From Aspidapion aeneum (lineage: Eukaryota; Arthropoda; Insecta; Coleoptera; Brentidae), in assembly GCA_963576565.1 (NCBI GenBank), contig OY755040.1, positions 27,200,703 to 27,264,702 on the forward strand: a stretch of 64,000 nt of DNA. Direction: 5' to 3'. The notes below the pieces were generated by a model. The model did not search any database and had not been told where the DNA came from. It worked only from the letters and a program-made list of their open reading frames with translations. Shown piece by piece: positions 24,053-35,703 of the stretch. The translations under genes were made by a program, and so were the position numbers. Position 1 is the stretch's first letter. Every line of letters starts with the position of its first letter.

Positions 24053-24128
24053 AACTTTACCGCACTATGTGTGGTAAAGTTCTACTTTCCGCACGCCAAT
24101 GAGTGCGGTGAAGTACACTTCACCGCAC
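24053..24128. repeat. Two adjacent hairpins with CCGCAC stems
   Basis: AACTTTACCGCAC (24053-24065) pairs with GTGTGGTAAAGTT (24069-24081) with one mismatch. GTGCGGTGAAGT (24103-24114) pairs perfectly with ACTTCACCGCAC (24117-24128) around a 2-nt loop. The stems are related to each other (ACTTTACCGCAC and ACTTCACCGCAC), so they look like paired copies of one motif. Confidence 0.75.
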
Positions 24129-24782
24129 GCGAGTAGGCAAAATTAATTACTTTCTTGAAATCTTTAGAGCCCATCCTCATAGAATTGAGCATCCTTGGTG
24201 CGTTGCATCCTTTCAGTAGGCTTCTTCTTTTCTAAGTAAATTTCCAAATAAAGCTGGGTGTCTATAATTTAACTATATTATATTACTATAAACAGAACGG
24301 CCGGCGGTCACCTTCATTTGTATTCCGTACAGCAGAGAAATTTCTTATCACGTTTTATAATATTTCTACCCTAAATTTTGTTAACTTGTGTTTAAATATT
24401 CATACATATCAACCTTTTCTTTGACCTTGAACTTAACGTTTTGTTATACCAATTCTCATTAAATGTTCAAAATTTTTTTGAACTCCGACAAGTTTGTATT
24501 AGATAATATAAAATTTCTGATTGAAACGCTACATTTTTTTAAAATAAAACTTGTTAGTTTAAGTATAAATTAAAAAATCCTAACTCTGCTTTTATTAAAT
24601 TATTGTTTTTGCGTTACAGATTTATATTAAAAAATGTCGAACGTATTCACAGTATCATTCCGACCGATTCCGCAAATGTCATTAGTTCCTTTAAAAAATC
24701 CAGTGTTTTCCATTCATTCTACATTTCATAGAAATTTTACTTATAATACTAGTAAAGTTATATGTCGAGTATTAGTGAAATA

Positions 24783-24878
24783 GAAGAAAACTTTACGAAC
24801 ATGCTTCAAAGATTCCTGGACCAATAGCTTTTAAAGTTATCGGATCTGTATATAGACCTATATTTGGAAAAGCTTTTG
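24783..24878 (+). pseudogene. P450 pseudogene, N-terminal exon
   Basis: The frame reads RRKLYEHASKIPGP followed by IGSVYRPIFGKAFG, the proline hinge of CYP4 proteins just after the membrane anchor. It ends at a GT donor (24879). A stop lies in frame a few codons upstream, so the anchor is missing or frameshifted. Confidence 0.65.
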
Positions 24879-25287
24879 GTAGGTTTAGCTTATTTAAACC
24901 TACTTTACACAGCAAGTCGTTAAGTTAGTTAATCGGCAATTGTAAACAAGTGAACGTTTTTCTTTTCTCTTCTTTGCTTTGGAATCACTGTTGGGAATTT
25001 TCGTTTTCATTTTGGTCACATTACCACTGTTTGTGTTTTCTGATCACGACTTGGTTTTTTTGGAGTGTCATTCTCATAGCCAGAGAATACCTCACCTTGC
25101 AACAAATCCCCGCATAAGTCACCAAATTTTTTGTGTTCAAGTTCTATTGCTCTATTGTGTACCAAAAGCAGAGTGTGCTCTTTGAAAACGGTTTCTATCC
25201 CTCTTCTGGAGTGTTGCACTGCCATATTGTTAGCTGAACTAATATGTCTGATTCTAGTGTTACACTTTTTCTAAGCGCGTTCGCAAG

Positions 25288-26500
25288 TTGAGTCCCTTTT
25301 TGAATTCCCAGGGATTCCTTAGGGTGGGCGGACGATTACGTCATTCCTACCTTGATTATAAAGTTAAACACCCCATGTTAATACCCCGTGATCATCGTAT
25401 TTTCAGTTTATTTATTGAGAAGTTCTACAATAAATATGGCCAACCAGGTCCTTTTGTTAGAATCCCTGGCATAGCAATTTTAAAAATTGTCTATGAAAAG
25501 ATTCATCCATAGTGGGATATCTTATAAATTTTTTCGCGCTCGACTTAATCCGAAGCCTTTTATCCCTTTTATGGTTGACCTTCTAAAAGCTAGTGTCTCA
25601 TGGCTAAAACATTTTTCGCACGAGAGTGTAAATTTCGGGAACCCTTCTCCTTAACCCTAGACAAGCGTCGTGGTGTGAAAAGCTATAAAGCTTATGGGTG
25701 CATTTTTATATGCTTTCCCACTAAGACGATTCATTTAGAGGCAATCTTTGATTTGTTGGCTAATGCCTTCTTAGCGGCCCTGCGTAGGTTTATTGGAAGA
25801 GGAAGCCGCTAGTCTGCGCTATATACCGGTCGAAGCACTAACTTCACGGGAGCCAATAACCTTCTTACCTCCTATTGCAGGCAAGCTGCTAAGGCCTTAG
25901 CCATCAAGTGGTGTTTAGTCCACTCGAAGCCCTTTATTTTGGAGGGCTCCATAAATCTTGACTTAAGTCCAACAAAACCCACCTTCAAAACATTGTATGA
26001 AACCAAATCCTCACTTTTGAGGAGTTGATGACCATGCTTGTGCAAATCGAAGTTATTTAGAATCCGATTCTCTTGGTAGACCTGATCCTAATGGTCTCCA
26101 AGTTTTGACTCCGGTTCATTTCCTTAATTTAGAGGTCCTCCATTCCCTATAGATGAGGACCTTCTTAGCGTGAATATGAACCGACTAACTCGTTGGTAAT
26201 TGGTGCAATAGATGCAGCAAAACTTTTGGTATCGCTGGCTGTTAAAGTATCTTCAAAACGTGCAGCAAAGAGCTAAGTGGAAAAGTCCAGATCATCTCCC
26301 TGAGATTAGTAGTTTTATCACCTTAAAATATGAGAATCTTCCCCCTTTAAAGAGGACTTTGAGCAGATTGGGCAGATTATGCTCAAGTCCGGATAAAATA
26401 CCTCACGTGGTACAAATCAAAACGGAAAAAGGATACTTGGAAAGACCTCTCTTGAAAATTTGTCTGCTTAAGACAAAGAAAGGTACGGACAACCTTCCTA
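25288..26500 (+). pseudogene. Decayed BEL/Pao remnant (integrase and C-terminal domain), plus strand
   Basis: Three frame pieces follow the normal integrase order. At 25288-25510 there is RVGGRLRHSYLDYKVKHPML, leading into the zinc-binding region. At 25600-25810 there is the core strand with CIFICFPTKTIHLEA and LRRFIGRGSR. At 26212-26470 there is a DUF5641-like end (LKYLQNVQQRAKWKSP, GYLERPLLKICLL). Stops and shifts separate the pieces and no LTRs are visible. It lies within the first intron of the P450 pseudogene, in the same orientation. It is much older than the intact element at 14.4-21.5 kb. Confidence 0.8.
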
Positions 26501-26544
26501 GTTGTGTGCCTGTGTTATTAAAGGGTTTTGGAGGTGATTTTTAG

Positions 26545-27222
26545 CAAAAATGTTTGCCGTATAACCGAAAATTATTTCAACCAATTTTTTTTGCGTTTTT
26601 TTTTTTGAATAATTCTCTTTAAATTTTTTTTTATTGATGTAAAAGTTCTGATTTTTTATAAGTGGGCTAAATGGATAGAACCGTTTATATTTTTTATTTT
26701 AAAAGAAGCCACTTAATCGTTTTGGAACCACTGTTGAGAGTTTGTATTTTCATTTTGGTCACCTGACCACCATTTGTATTTTCTGATCCCAGCTTGTTTC
26801 TTTTGGAGCGATACGCGCAAGCCAGAGAACAAAACCCTTTGCACCAAATCGCGGCACCTGAAACTGCATTTTCTTGTGATTAAAGAAATCGGGCACGTGT
26901 CAAAGAAATTGTGAAAACCAGCGCTCGGAAATTGCAGAAAAAAGAAATAAGGTAAGCCAGGGCATGAGTCGCGATTTTATTCAAACAATTTTATAATTGG
27001 CCGGCTGGCAAAATTTCCATTGTTTTTTCCTTTAATGAATTTCCAAGGGAGATAAAGAAGTGCTAAAGAAAAATTTAGGACGTTTCTTAATATCATTTCC
27101 TTCTAAAAATTTTAACAAAAAATATCTCCTGTTATTTTCTGTCCCAACCGGTGTAATGCAAACTTGATTATTTTATTGCTACAGAAACTTTGTAAAACCC
27201 TGTTTAACGTATTTTTTTTTAG
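26545..27222. other. No gene recognised
   Basis: Intronic sequence of the P450 pseudogene. The words CTGTTGAGAGTTTGTATTTTCA and GGTCAC near 26.73 kb echo 24.98-25.02 kb, so the two positions may be related flanks of the old BEL/Pao copy, such as decayed LTRs. Confidence 0.35.
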
Positions 27223-27426
27223 CTATTCTGCACTCATTGGTCGCATCTTCCCTCAATGGACTGCTAAAATTTTGGTTTGAACCAAGGCTTTTGGGATATT
27301 TAATCCCAAGTATATTGAAATATTACTAAATAGCAAACGTACTAAACAGCAAACATACGCTTGGGAAAGGTGCTGGATATCGAATCATTGAGCCACTTTT
27401 TGGACCAGGGATTTTTACAGCAATGG
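27223..27426 (+). pseudogene. P450 pseudogene exon, early beta-sheet region
   Basis: After a T-tract and AG (27222), shifting frames give NPKYIEILLNSK and then GYRIIEPLFGPGIFTAMG, before a GT. These match the CYP4 text before the EKWRxxRK region. Two frameshifts are needed, so this exon is broken. Confidence 0.6.
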
Positions 27427-28055
27427 GTATGAGAAAAAAACGGTTTTTATATTTTATCTTATAAACTTTATTAAGCAAAATGCGTTTTTATATACTGTGT
27501 TTTACGAACATCGAAACTGAGCCCTTTTTGGGTATAAACCTCGGACACGTTGATTTTTTATTCAAGGGGGATACTCTTTAAAAATCTTGACGTTTTGGAA
27601 GAACGCGCCTCCTAAGCAGGGTGAAAATAACTCCTTCAATTTTAATAAGGAACGTAGGTCGAGTGGCACCATTTTCTGAAGAAGTTTTGAAGAGCTTTAC
27701 AGCCATGCTAAAATTTCAAAAATCTATCGATTAGTTTTTAAGATATTTGATCATCTCCAGTAGTGTTCTTTTCAAAAAAGTCTCTGGTTCATTTTTTGTG
27801 TTAAATTCATAACACAATACAATGGTTAAACTTTTTTTTATTTTAGCCCTTATTCAGTTGAAGGTAATTTTTTTTAAATATGTCTGATTTAAGACTGCTG
27901 CGTATTGTTTTTATATTTTACTAAAACATGAAGCTATTGCAATTTAAAAAGAGTGAAAAATTTGAAAAGCTTAAAAAATTTATTTATTTTATTAAAATTT
28001 ACAAAAAATTGTTTTTTTAACTTTTTTCTGAAAAACCCCGCTAACTTGGGAAAAC
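27427..28055. other. No gene recognised
   Basis: AT-rich intronic sequence. The missing P450 helix-C exon was looked for here and not found. Confidence 0.4.
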
Positions 28056-28059
28056 AACG

Positions 28060-28185
28060 GTGGATGTGATATAGGTCAAAATATACCCAAATAATACATT
28101 TTCGGCGTTATCTAAAAAAAAAAATTCGCTGAAAATATTACCTTTTCTAGCCATTGCAGCGCGGGCTAGAAAGGTAAAAAATTAT
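28060..28185 (+). repeat. G-family repeat, uninterrupted copy
   Basis: ATAGGTCAAAATATACCCAA followed by ATAATACATTTTCGGCGTTAT and CCTTTTCTAGCCATTGC is the inverse of 5822-5935. It also corresponds to the flanks of the mariner at 52851-53764. It serves as an empty-site comparison for that insertion. Confidence 0.65.
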
Positions 28186-28700
28186 TATTGGCGTTCAGAC
28201 GTTGACTCATGTCACGCAGTTTTAGAGCCTACGCTCCAATCGCGAGTGCCTAAACGCATGTAAATGCTCAAAAGCACGCAGCAAGCTGGTACCGCGCGAC
28301 AAAAGCACAAACTTGCGTACAAATCCAAACGGCACGCATGAAACAACATAGTTTTGGTGTTTACACGAATTGGATTGGTCGGATAAATATGTTTTACACC
28401 GCGTGAAAGAGGAGAGAATAAAGCCGTGTTGATTTTTTGCAGCAAAGAATTGGCGCGACTCTCTCTCTAGAATTCGCGATTAGAACGCATGTTCTTAAAC
28501 TGCCTGACTTGAGTCTACGTGTGACCGCCACTATTGACGTAAGCCAAAACCGCGCAGCATAAATCACAAGAAAACAAAACTGCACATAACAAAAATTTTC
28601 AAGTACGTACATTTTTTTGGCGTGATTGAAGCCTTAAAGCAGTTTAGGTATTTAATAATTGGTCTTATACTCGGTAAAAAATATAATATTTAGTTTTTTA
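28186..28700. other. No gene recognised
   Basis: Comparatively GC-balanced sequence with open frames on the minus strand that resemble no family I know. It may be a decayed repeat. Confidence 0.35.
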
Positions 28701-28702
28701 AG

Positions 28703-28812
28703 TTCCCAAATGAAGAAAACATAATGGTAAAATGGTTGGAACTAAAGAATTTGATTGCATTAGTCCAATACCAAAGTGCACCTTGGATATTATTTGTGGT
28801 ATAGTATCTAAA
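28703..28812 (+). pseudogene. P450 pseudogene exon, LDIIC helix
   Basis: The frame GTKEFDCISPIPKCTLDIIC matches the CYP4 region usually read as FD(V/I)xPYIxRCTLDIIC. The preceding text NEENIMVKWL is in another frame, so there is a frameshift, and a stop follows soon after. The exon borders are uncertain. Confidence 0.6.
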
Positions 28813-30743
28813 TAAAAATAAAAAAAACACCCAACTGCTATATCTACTTGTACCTACTAGTCGCAGTTGGGTACAAAATTGATATCTACGACATGCTACA
28901 ACTTTTAGTTTTGATGCCCAAAGCGCACTTATAGTTCAGGCCCTACCCTTGGTATGGATAGACATAAGACTCGCCCGAACATTGTACGAAAGGGAACAAC
29001 CCCCCCCCCCCCCCAACCCTGGCAGGGGGTGTCGTCCCCCTTAAACGTGCTTTTTGACGGTTTTTGCTCGAACTCGGAAACGGTAAACTTTTCTAAAAAT
29101 ATTCTAAAGATCATTTTGCAAGCGGATAAAATTTTCTTTTTAACCATGTCCTTAGTACCCTCTAGAGGCAGTGGTGCAAGTTCCCATAGGCCTACGAACA
29201 AAGAAATTGTTTTTGCCTACGAACAAAAAGGAAAATATTTAAAATATGTTTTTTTTATTTTTTTTGTGGCATTTTGTATCCTTAACACATTGTTTTTTCA
29301 AAAACCCATTGTATACAGTTAAATATTTAATAATTTAGACATAACTTTTTATAGTGTGAAATTCTTAATCAGCCATTCATTTAACTAAATCGAGGTAGTC
29401 AAGTACCTATTAAACTTTTTGTGTAACAACCAAAATGGAGCTGTCACGTAAGAAACGATATCGTAGAAGGCCAAATAATTACGACTTTACACAAATATAA
29501 ATTTTGTAATAGAAACCAAATAAAAAAATTGGCTAAACGATTTTTTCCCGAATTTCGTTTGATATACCATTTGGTGCTGTATTCTTGCCCGTGAGTGAGT
29601 AGCTTCTCACTTACTTTAACTCAGGTGATTGTGAGAGAGGATAGCTGCACTCACCATGCACTCAACTCAAGGACCGTCAAAAATACTTCATCTGGTGAGA
29701 AAACGGGTTTGAGCGACTAGATCTTTTTATTCGTACAAATTATTTAAATTTTTAAATTAAAATTTACTGAGGTGAAGGTTGGTGATCCGAGGTGTTAGCA
29801 CGAATCACCCAACGAATTGGTGGTGGTGGTGTTTGTAGTGTGAATTTTAAAATGCTGAAATACCATTGAAATAACATTAATTGTGTTACATCTGGAATTT
29901 GTTAACTCCAGAATTAAAATGAGATCCAATAATATATAATATTTAATTTGACTTAATTTAGAAATATATTTATGGAGGTTGTAATGCCTTGATATTATTA
30001 ATTTAGTACTGTTAATAGGCACCCGGTTAACTTATTATTTGATTAAATTTACCTATTATGTGGTTATCATGTTAAATTATACCTAATTAAATTATTGCAT
30101 GGATATTACAATTAGCCCAAGTAACTTTTTAGGGCATAATGCACAAGCTGAAGGGTCAAAATTTTTAATCATATTTCAAAACTTCTACTTTTCTCTTTAA
30201 AAAACTTACTTCGACGTTAAAGGTTTGTAGGATATGTCAAAAACTTAAAAAAGTAACACAAGAAATCATTACTTATAGACAAGAAAATATAAAGAATTCT
30301 TTTAAGAGAGACTATCTAATTTTTTCTGTCTAGGTAAGTCTTCAAACTCATTTCAGGAAAAAAGGCAAAGGCTAAGCCTGACCTAGTATTCTACTTTGAG
30401 TCGATTGCAGTGGGCATTTTTAAGACAACATAGCTTGTAAAGCAGTGTTAATTATGACCTTAAAAACTTCTTAAAAGTTAATTTTTTGGTTTGCTATGTA
30501 AGTTAGAGTTACTTATTTCTAAGCTGAATTAATTCCTTAAGGCAGGGTCGTTTTTGCCTAAGTTACAGGTTAAAAATTATTATTTTTAACAAATAAGTAC
30601 GAAAGAAAACAGAGAGTAGCGAATGCGCAGCTGAAAAAATAGGATTCCGATTTGCCCTTTCTTTCTATTTTAACAAATGTAGAGGGCGTCACAAAACAGG
30701 GACCCTAGAAGGCATGTTGAGTTTTTTTGAACCATATTGGCTA
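28813..30743. other. No gene recognised
   Basis: Includes a C run (28999-29014) inside a GC-rich patch that may be the end of a small DNA element, and a GGTGGTGGTGGT run at about 29819. I see no coding homology. Confidence 0.4.
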
Positions 30744-30994
30744 AAATGAATAGTCTCGAACATCGAAGAACTGTATGTAATCTATCTCTCTTCTACAGGT
30801 ATTATCACGGAAAATGCTCTGAAGAGCTGGCACGTATGATCCGCACCGGGCGAACACGTCAAACAGACGGTAACCATCAATTTACTGTCAAAATGGAGGC
30901 ACCAAGAACCTCATTATATCAGAATTCATATCCCTGCGACAGTTTTCCCTGCAGATTACAACCTGAACCGTTTCAAAACCAATTGTCTGCCCGC
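30744..30994 (+). pseudogene. LINE fragment, same family as 12600-13435 (copy 2)
   Basis: The frame reads LEHRRTV, then LFYRYYHGKCSEELAR and RTRQTDGNHQF, and continues into the same 3' tail up to about CATTTCAAAACCAA-like text. It then diverges. Both ends are missing. It lies in an intron of the P450 pseudogene. Confidence 0.75.
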
Positions 30995-30999
30995 AGTTA

Positions 31000-31683
31000 G
31001 AAAAACGATAACTGCAGTGGACTGTATATATTTTATTAAATGAAAGCGCGAACAAACATAAATTAATTGATATGTAATCACGAAATAATCAAAGGTCCAT
31101 AGGTTAATTGCTGTTTCCACACAACGGAAATCAGAAACAAAGTACTCACCAGTTTGCAGCCAATTTCTCCACGTTCCAGGGGCCCCTTTCCGGATCTAAT
31201 GATGGCACCTTCAGCTAGAAGGGCTAAAGTTTCCAGTTCTATGCTTCAGTACACCAAAATCGAGCACTTTCAAGTGTAGAAAATTGTAATAGTTGGAGAA
31301 AGTAATTAACACGCCATTTTTCTCGAGGCGGTAGAAAGGATCTCTCTGATTCTTGGTGCGCATGTCAAAATGCGCGAAAAATGTACTCTGTCCGTCATCC
31401 AATTGTGTGGTTTTAAAAAGTAAAAACAACCGCGAAATTTAGCGGGAGCTAACATAACTGCCCTCCAAAACACAATTTTAGAATATCAACCGGACAGATA
31501 TAGATATAAGAAAAAATGATCGACCGATAAATATAAATGAATGAAAAAACAGATAAGTACCGTAAGTTTATTTAGAGATAACGAAAACCCGAAAAAGGCA
31601 AAACAAACAAACAAAAATTCAAAAAAAAATAAAGAAAAACCTATTGTAATACCCGGTAATAGGTAGAAAAATTAAAATTAGTT
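31000..31683. other. No gene recognised
   Basis: AT-rich sequence between the LINE fragment and the BEL/Pao remnant. It could hold the decayed 3' LTR of the minus-strand remnant, but no LTR pair can be shown. Confidence 0.35.
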
Positions 31684-32990
31684 TTAATTCGGCAAGAGGC
31701 ACAGTTTTACAACTGGCCGCTTGTAAACACCGGTAGCCGTTCGTACCGTCGCTACACGCACTTGACCGTCTCCACCGGGATGCAATTCGAGAACCCGACC
31801 GACTGGCCATTTCAAAGGTGATTGGATGTGATCACTCGTTATGATAACTAAATCATTTAATTTGATATTTGGGGACGAATCAGCCCACTTGTGTCGCTGT
31901 TGTAGCATATGCAAATACTCTACAGAATACCGTTTCCAAAAATCATTATGTAGTTTTTGGATTAGTTGTCATCGCGAGAGCCGATTTAGGGGAATCTAAA
32001 TCTGACTCCGGAATTTCTGAATTATGGGGGTCAAGGGTCAAAAAATGCCCAGGGGTAAGAGGTTGAAGATCGTGTGGGTCTGAAGAGGCAGGAGATAAAG
32101 GGCGACTATTAAGTACAGCTTCTATGCGACATGTAAGGGTGGACATTTCCATGATGGACAACTTCTGGTCGCCGACAACTCGAACGAAGTGAGTTTTAAA
32201 ACTTTTGACGCCAGCTTCTGCCAGGCCATTGAAATGTGGACTGAGAGGGGGTCCCAGATGCCAACGAATAGAAAGTCTGGTGGACGCACTTCTTGCGTAA
32301 TCAAGTAATAAAATTAATCAACTATAAAATTACTGCCCTGATCTGACCAGCATTGCGTCACGCTTCCACGTCTGGAAATGAATCGATGGAATGCACCTAC
32401 AAACCCTTCGGTGGACAGTTCCATGGTTAATTCCAAATGCACGCAATGTGTGGCCGTACAGACAAACACACAGACATACGATTTGAAAGCTTTACAACCA
32501 CGGTAACGATGAGGAATCACAAAGAAAGGTCCACAAAAGTCGATAGCTACACTCGAAAAAGGTTTAAGTTGATTGATTCGATGAGCGGGAAGTGAACTCA
32601 TTATGGGCGGTCTATAGGGTTTAGGGTTGATTCTAAAACATTGCAAGCACCTGGATATGGTTCTTTGAATTGCCCGTCTGGCAGATAATATCCAAAATTG
32701 CTGTAAAAGCAGATTATGTAATGTTTTAAACCCAGGATGAAGGTATTGTCGATGAGTGGACTCGATAAGAAGAGTAGTTAAACGATGGTTACTCGAAAGT
32801 AAGACGGGGTGTTTTGCAGAATAAGACAAAAGGTCAGATTTTTGTAATCTGCCACCTACTCTAATGATATTATTTTCATCAAGAAAAGGTGAAAGTTTTC
32901 GAAAAGGTTTCGGTATTGGTTTATCCTTAGATAACGCGGAAAAAAGCTCAGAAAAGCAAGAAACTTGAACACGGTTGATAAGAAGGTATA
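31684..32990 (-). pseudogene. Decayed BEL/Pao remnant (integrase and C-terminal domain), minus strand
   Basis: On the minus strand, 32960-32314 reads PFRKLSPFLDENNIIRVGGR, the HHCC zinc domain (QYLHPGFKTLHNLL, CLQCFR), then the core with AIDFCGPF and SDQGSNFI (two of the three catalytic acids). After a frameshift, weaker text follows (32300-31950, LNSRPLSPASSDPHDLQPL). It ends in a DUF5641-like region (31914-31684, QQRHKWADSSPNIKLNDL, GGDGQVRVATVRTATGVY). It is less decayed than the copy at 25.3 kb and clearly distinct in sequence from the intact element. Its 5' side is interrupted by a LINE tail at 33000. Confidence 0.85.
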
Positions 32991-32999
32991 ACACTAATA

Positions 33000-33092
33000 T
33001 ACACCAACATTTCCGCGCACTTGCCGCTTCTCGAGCGTGATAGGGATCCCCTTGCGAGTGCCCATACCCGTAAAAATAAAAAATAAAAAAAA
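33000..33092 (+). mobile_element. LINE 3' tail only (copy 3), inserted in BEL/Pao remnant
   Basis: ACATTTCCGCGCACTTGCCG, then TGATAGGGATCCCCTTGCGAG and CATACCCGT, followed by an A-rich run, match the 3' tail of the LINE at 12600-13435 on its sense strand. The insertion is extremely 5'-truncated. It explains why the reading frame of the adjacent BEL/Pao remnant begins with unrelated residues. Confidence 0.75.
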
Positions 33093-33845
33093 TGAGTTTG
33101 AAAACTTGTCTAAACATAAATATATTGTCCAAAGCTTAGTCAAAGTCTCATCTAGGTAACTTAAACATGCCAGACAAACTCTGCTAATAACCCATTTTCT
33201 CTTCCCTATTCCTCACTTTGGAAAAATGTCGGGACATTTCCCTTTTATCTTTATGTATGGTCTTGTAAACACATAAATAATTTTTTGCATTCTAGCTATA
33301 AAAAGTAAACTTTTTATTGACCATATGGTTCGTATAAAACAGCCGAACATTTAAAAAACCATCTTGAAAATAAATTTAGGAAAAAAAATAAAACAAAAAA
33401 GGTCTTCGCACCTACGAAAAAAATCTGGACCAGCACCGTTATTCTGCAAACCGCCGGATTACAAACAAAGCCGGCACGACATTTTCAATTTGCTCAAAAC
33501 GGCTTTATCCTTTCATATCTATGGATTTATTTATTGGAATGGAATAAATAGTGGTAGTAGTAGAAATAGTAAGGGAAAGGCCCTGAACCTGACAGGTACG
33601 CCTTTATGCAAGCCCTTTTTGCCTACTCTAAAAACTAATCGCTCATTAAACTCTCCCGTCCTGGTAATAAAAAAAACTCTTGACTTGACCTTATCAACTA
33701 CTCTTCTTACACTATGCTACGAAGTGGAATGCCAATTTCTGTTTAAATCCACTCTTGAAACATGTCGTGTTGTATTTTCTTTTTGAAGTAGCTTAGTATC
33801 CATTAAGTGCACAGTGTATTTTATTTTCATGTACAACAGCCAAAT
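33093..33845. other. No gene recognised
   Basis: A 140-codon open frame on the plus strand (33364-33786) has low-complexity Lys/Ser text and resembles no family I know. I treat it as chance. Confidence 0.4.
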
Positions 33846-33849
33846 ACTT

Positions 33850-34235
33850 TTGGCTAAGCTAAAGGTGCTGAAAGTCTGCTTTGCCTGGCCACAGCTGGTC
33901 GTAATAACCTTAGATTTATGTAGCTCTTTAAACATGCACTCTTTAAAGCCATAATATTTTCCATCTTGTCGGCCCTGGAGAACATTTTGCTCGGATCCAT
34001 TTTTGACGAATTTAGAGACCTTCTCGTGGTGAGGGATCCCCATATGACCTGACACCTACAGAATCTGCGATCTGATTCGTATTGAGTCTCGACCAGTCCA
34101 TAAAACCAGTCAGCTAATTCCCTAACAAGCGCGGATCTATAGAGTTGGATTTTATTTAATGATTTTAGTACAATTTGGCTATCTGGGCAGATAGATATGG
34201 TCGATTCCTCTTCTTGTCTTATATTTCTCTCCTTA
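33850..34235 (-). pseudogene. LINE RNase H domain fragment, minus strand
   Basis: Two overlapping frames together read ISICPDSQIVLKSLNKIQ, ALVRELADWFYGLVE, then VSGHMGIPHHEKVSKFVKNG. This matches the second half of the RNase H domain of R1/Jockey-like LINEs (SDSQ...AL, then W-P-GH-G-I-GNE-AD). A frameshift lies between the halves, and the final catalytic text is degenerate. Confidence 0.65.
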
Positions 34236-34240
34236 AGCAC

Positions 34241-35310
34241 AGATCTTATAGTGTAACTTTCTGCTTACAATACAGTTACCTGAAAATTACCCTAGAAATG
34301 TCAGTAATCTCGAAGTTAACTCATGTGGAATTTTTCTCAGTAAGCTAAGTGCCGTCTTTAAATTCGACATAGGTCTCCGCTATGCCGACGCTGGAAATGC
34401 CACTCGGTCCTTCTTCCGGTGCTATTTACTTGTTAGAGTGACCGTGTATTTCTTTAGACTCTGATAGTGATTCTTCTTGCTCCTCCTTATGTGCAATGTA
34501 ACTGTGTATAAAGTTCACTCCTCTTAGTATATAGCACAAAAACTTATTCACATGATGCAAGAAAACTAATTGTGCGAGCTCAGTAACCTTAAAAACTTTC
34601 GTTGAAAAAATATTGACGAATAAAAGAAAAATTTCCCTCTCTGGTCTAAACATAACAGATCCTCCCTCATATCCACTTGCGGATAATTTATATTTTTAAA
34701 AGCCCCATTTCAGTCCCTAGGATAAAGAAAAGCTACCGAGCTTTTTCGGTATCCCGTTGGGGCAGACCGACACTATGCAAGCTGCTCTGTAGTACGAATA
34801 AAAGCGAAAATTTAAGTAAACGTAAATTGCACATGCACATGCTTTTTTATATATTGATGTGAATTCTTATTAATTATTACTATTAAATAACCTATATATT
34901 TTATTTACAAATATATTTTTTTTAAATGTTCGAGACTGCGATAAATGTAAAAGTCAATACTCAACTGAGTGATCCGAAATTCGAGTAATGGATTTCCAGA
35001 TAAAATACTTTAGGGTGGATTTTTTTGAGCGAAAAATTATAAACTAGGTAATATTTTTTAAATTTGGTGTTTTATTTTTTCCAATGAGGCTCTACCCTGT
35101 ACAAATAATATAAGTTTTTGACCTTCAGTGAATTATCTTTTGTTTCTCAAATAAGTAAAAAAATGCTCATAAATTCGCGTATGGCTCCATCAAACATAAA
35201 ACCAATCTTAAAATTTAACGATATTTTGTTTTAAAATAAAATTTTTAAAATAGCACTAATATCGGTCTTAAGCTATGGTAAAGAAAAGAAAAACAATTAT
35301 TCTTTTTTAG
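34241..35310. other. No gene recognised
   Basis: Intronic sequence of the P450 pseudogene. Nothing is identifiable. Confidence 0.4.
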
Positions 35311-35435
35311 ACCCGCAGAAATTCATACTTACAGTGTTTAATATTTTTTATCATTTGGATTTTATTTTTTACAATACGCCTTTGGGAAATGAATTTCAGA
35401 AAATAGTTGGTAATTCACAAAATTTTATCGGAGAA
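35311..35435 (+). pseudogene. P450 pseudogene exon A
   Basis: Bounded by TCTTTTTTAG and GTAAGT. The frame reads HLDFIFYNTPLGNEFQKIVG, matching the CYP4 segment (xPDFIYxLTxLGxEQxKxLxIxHxF). The exon is open and its phase joins exon B correctly, which supports a real gene ancestry. Confidence 0.7.
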
Positions 35436-35517
35436 GTAAGTTTACCTACAATCTTAGTAAAATATACAAAATTTTCTACTCACATGGTAGATGTTCACAA
35501 TACAAATTTATTTTTAG

Positions 35518-35703
35518 AAAGTCATTAAAAGTCGTAAATAGTTTGAAGAAAGTCTCAATAAAACTTAAAACAAAACTGTTGATGAGGACACTATTTATCA
35601 AAGGAGGGGATTTTTAGATTTAGTAATGGAATAGACACATAAAAACAACAGCATTCTAACCAACGATGATTTTTTTCATGAAACTATGGCCTTTATAATT
35701 GCA
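35518..35703 (+). pseudogene. P450 pseudogene exon B with three in-frame stops
   Basis: Exactly 62 codons lie between AG (35517) and GTAAGT. It begins KVIKSRK and ends NDDFFHETMAFIIA, with GFLDLVME in between. This is the CYP4 VIKERK to FLDLLLE to EVDTFMF segment. TAG, TAA and TAG interrupt it at codons 8, 17 and 39. These stops are the clearest proof that the gene is dead. Confidence 0.8.

Noticed and set aside
28929..29322. Overlapping frames through a C run, with proline-rich text
   Set aside because: The proline and glycine runs come from a homopolymer; no domain is seen.
33364..33786. 140-codon plus-strand frame
   Set aside because: Low-complexity text, no family resemblance, and no splice or start context beyond chance.
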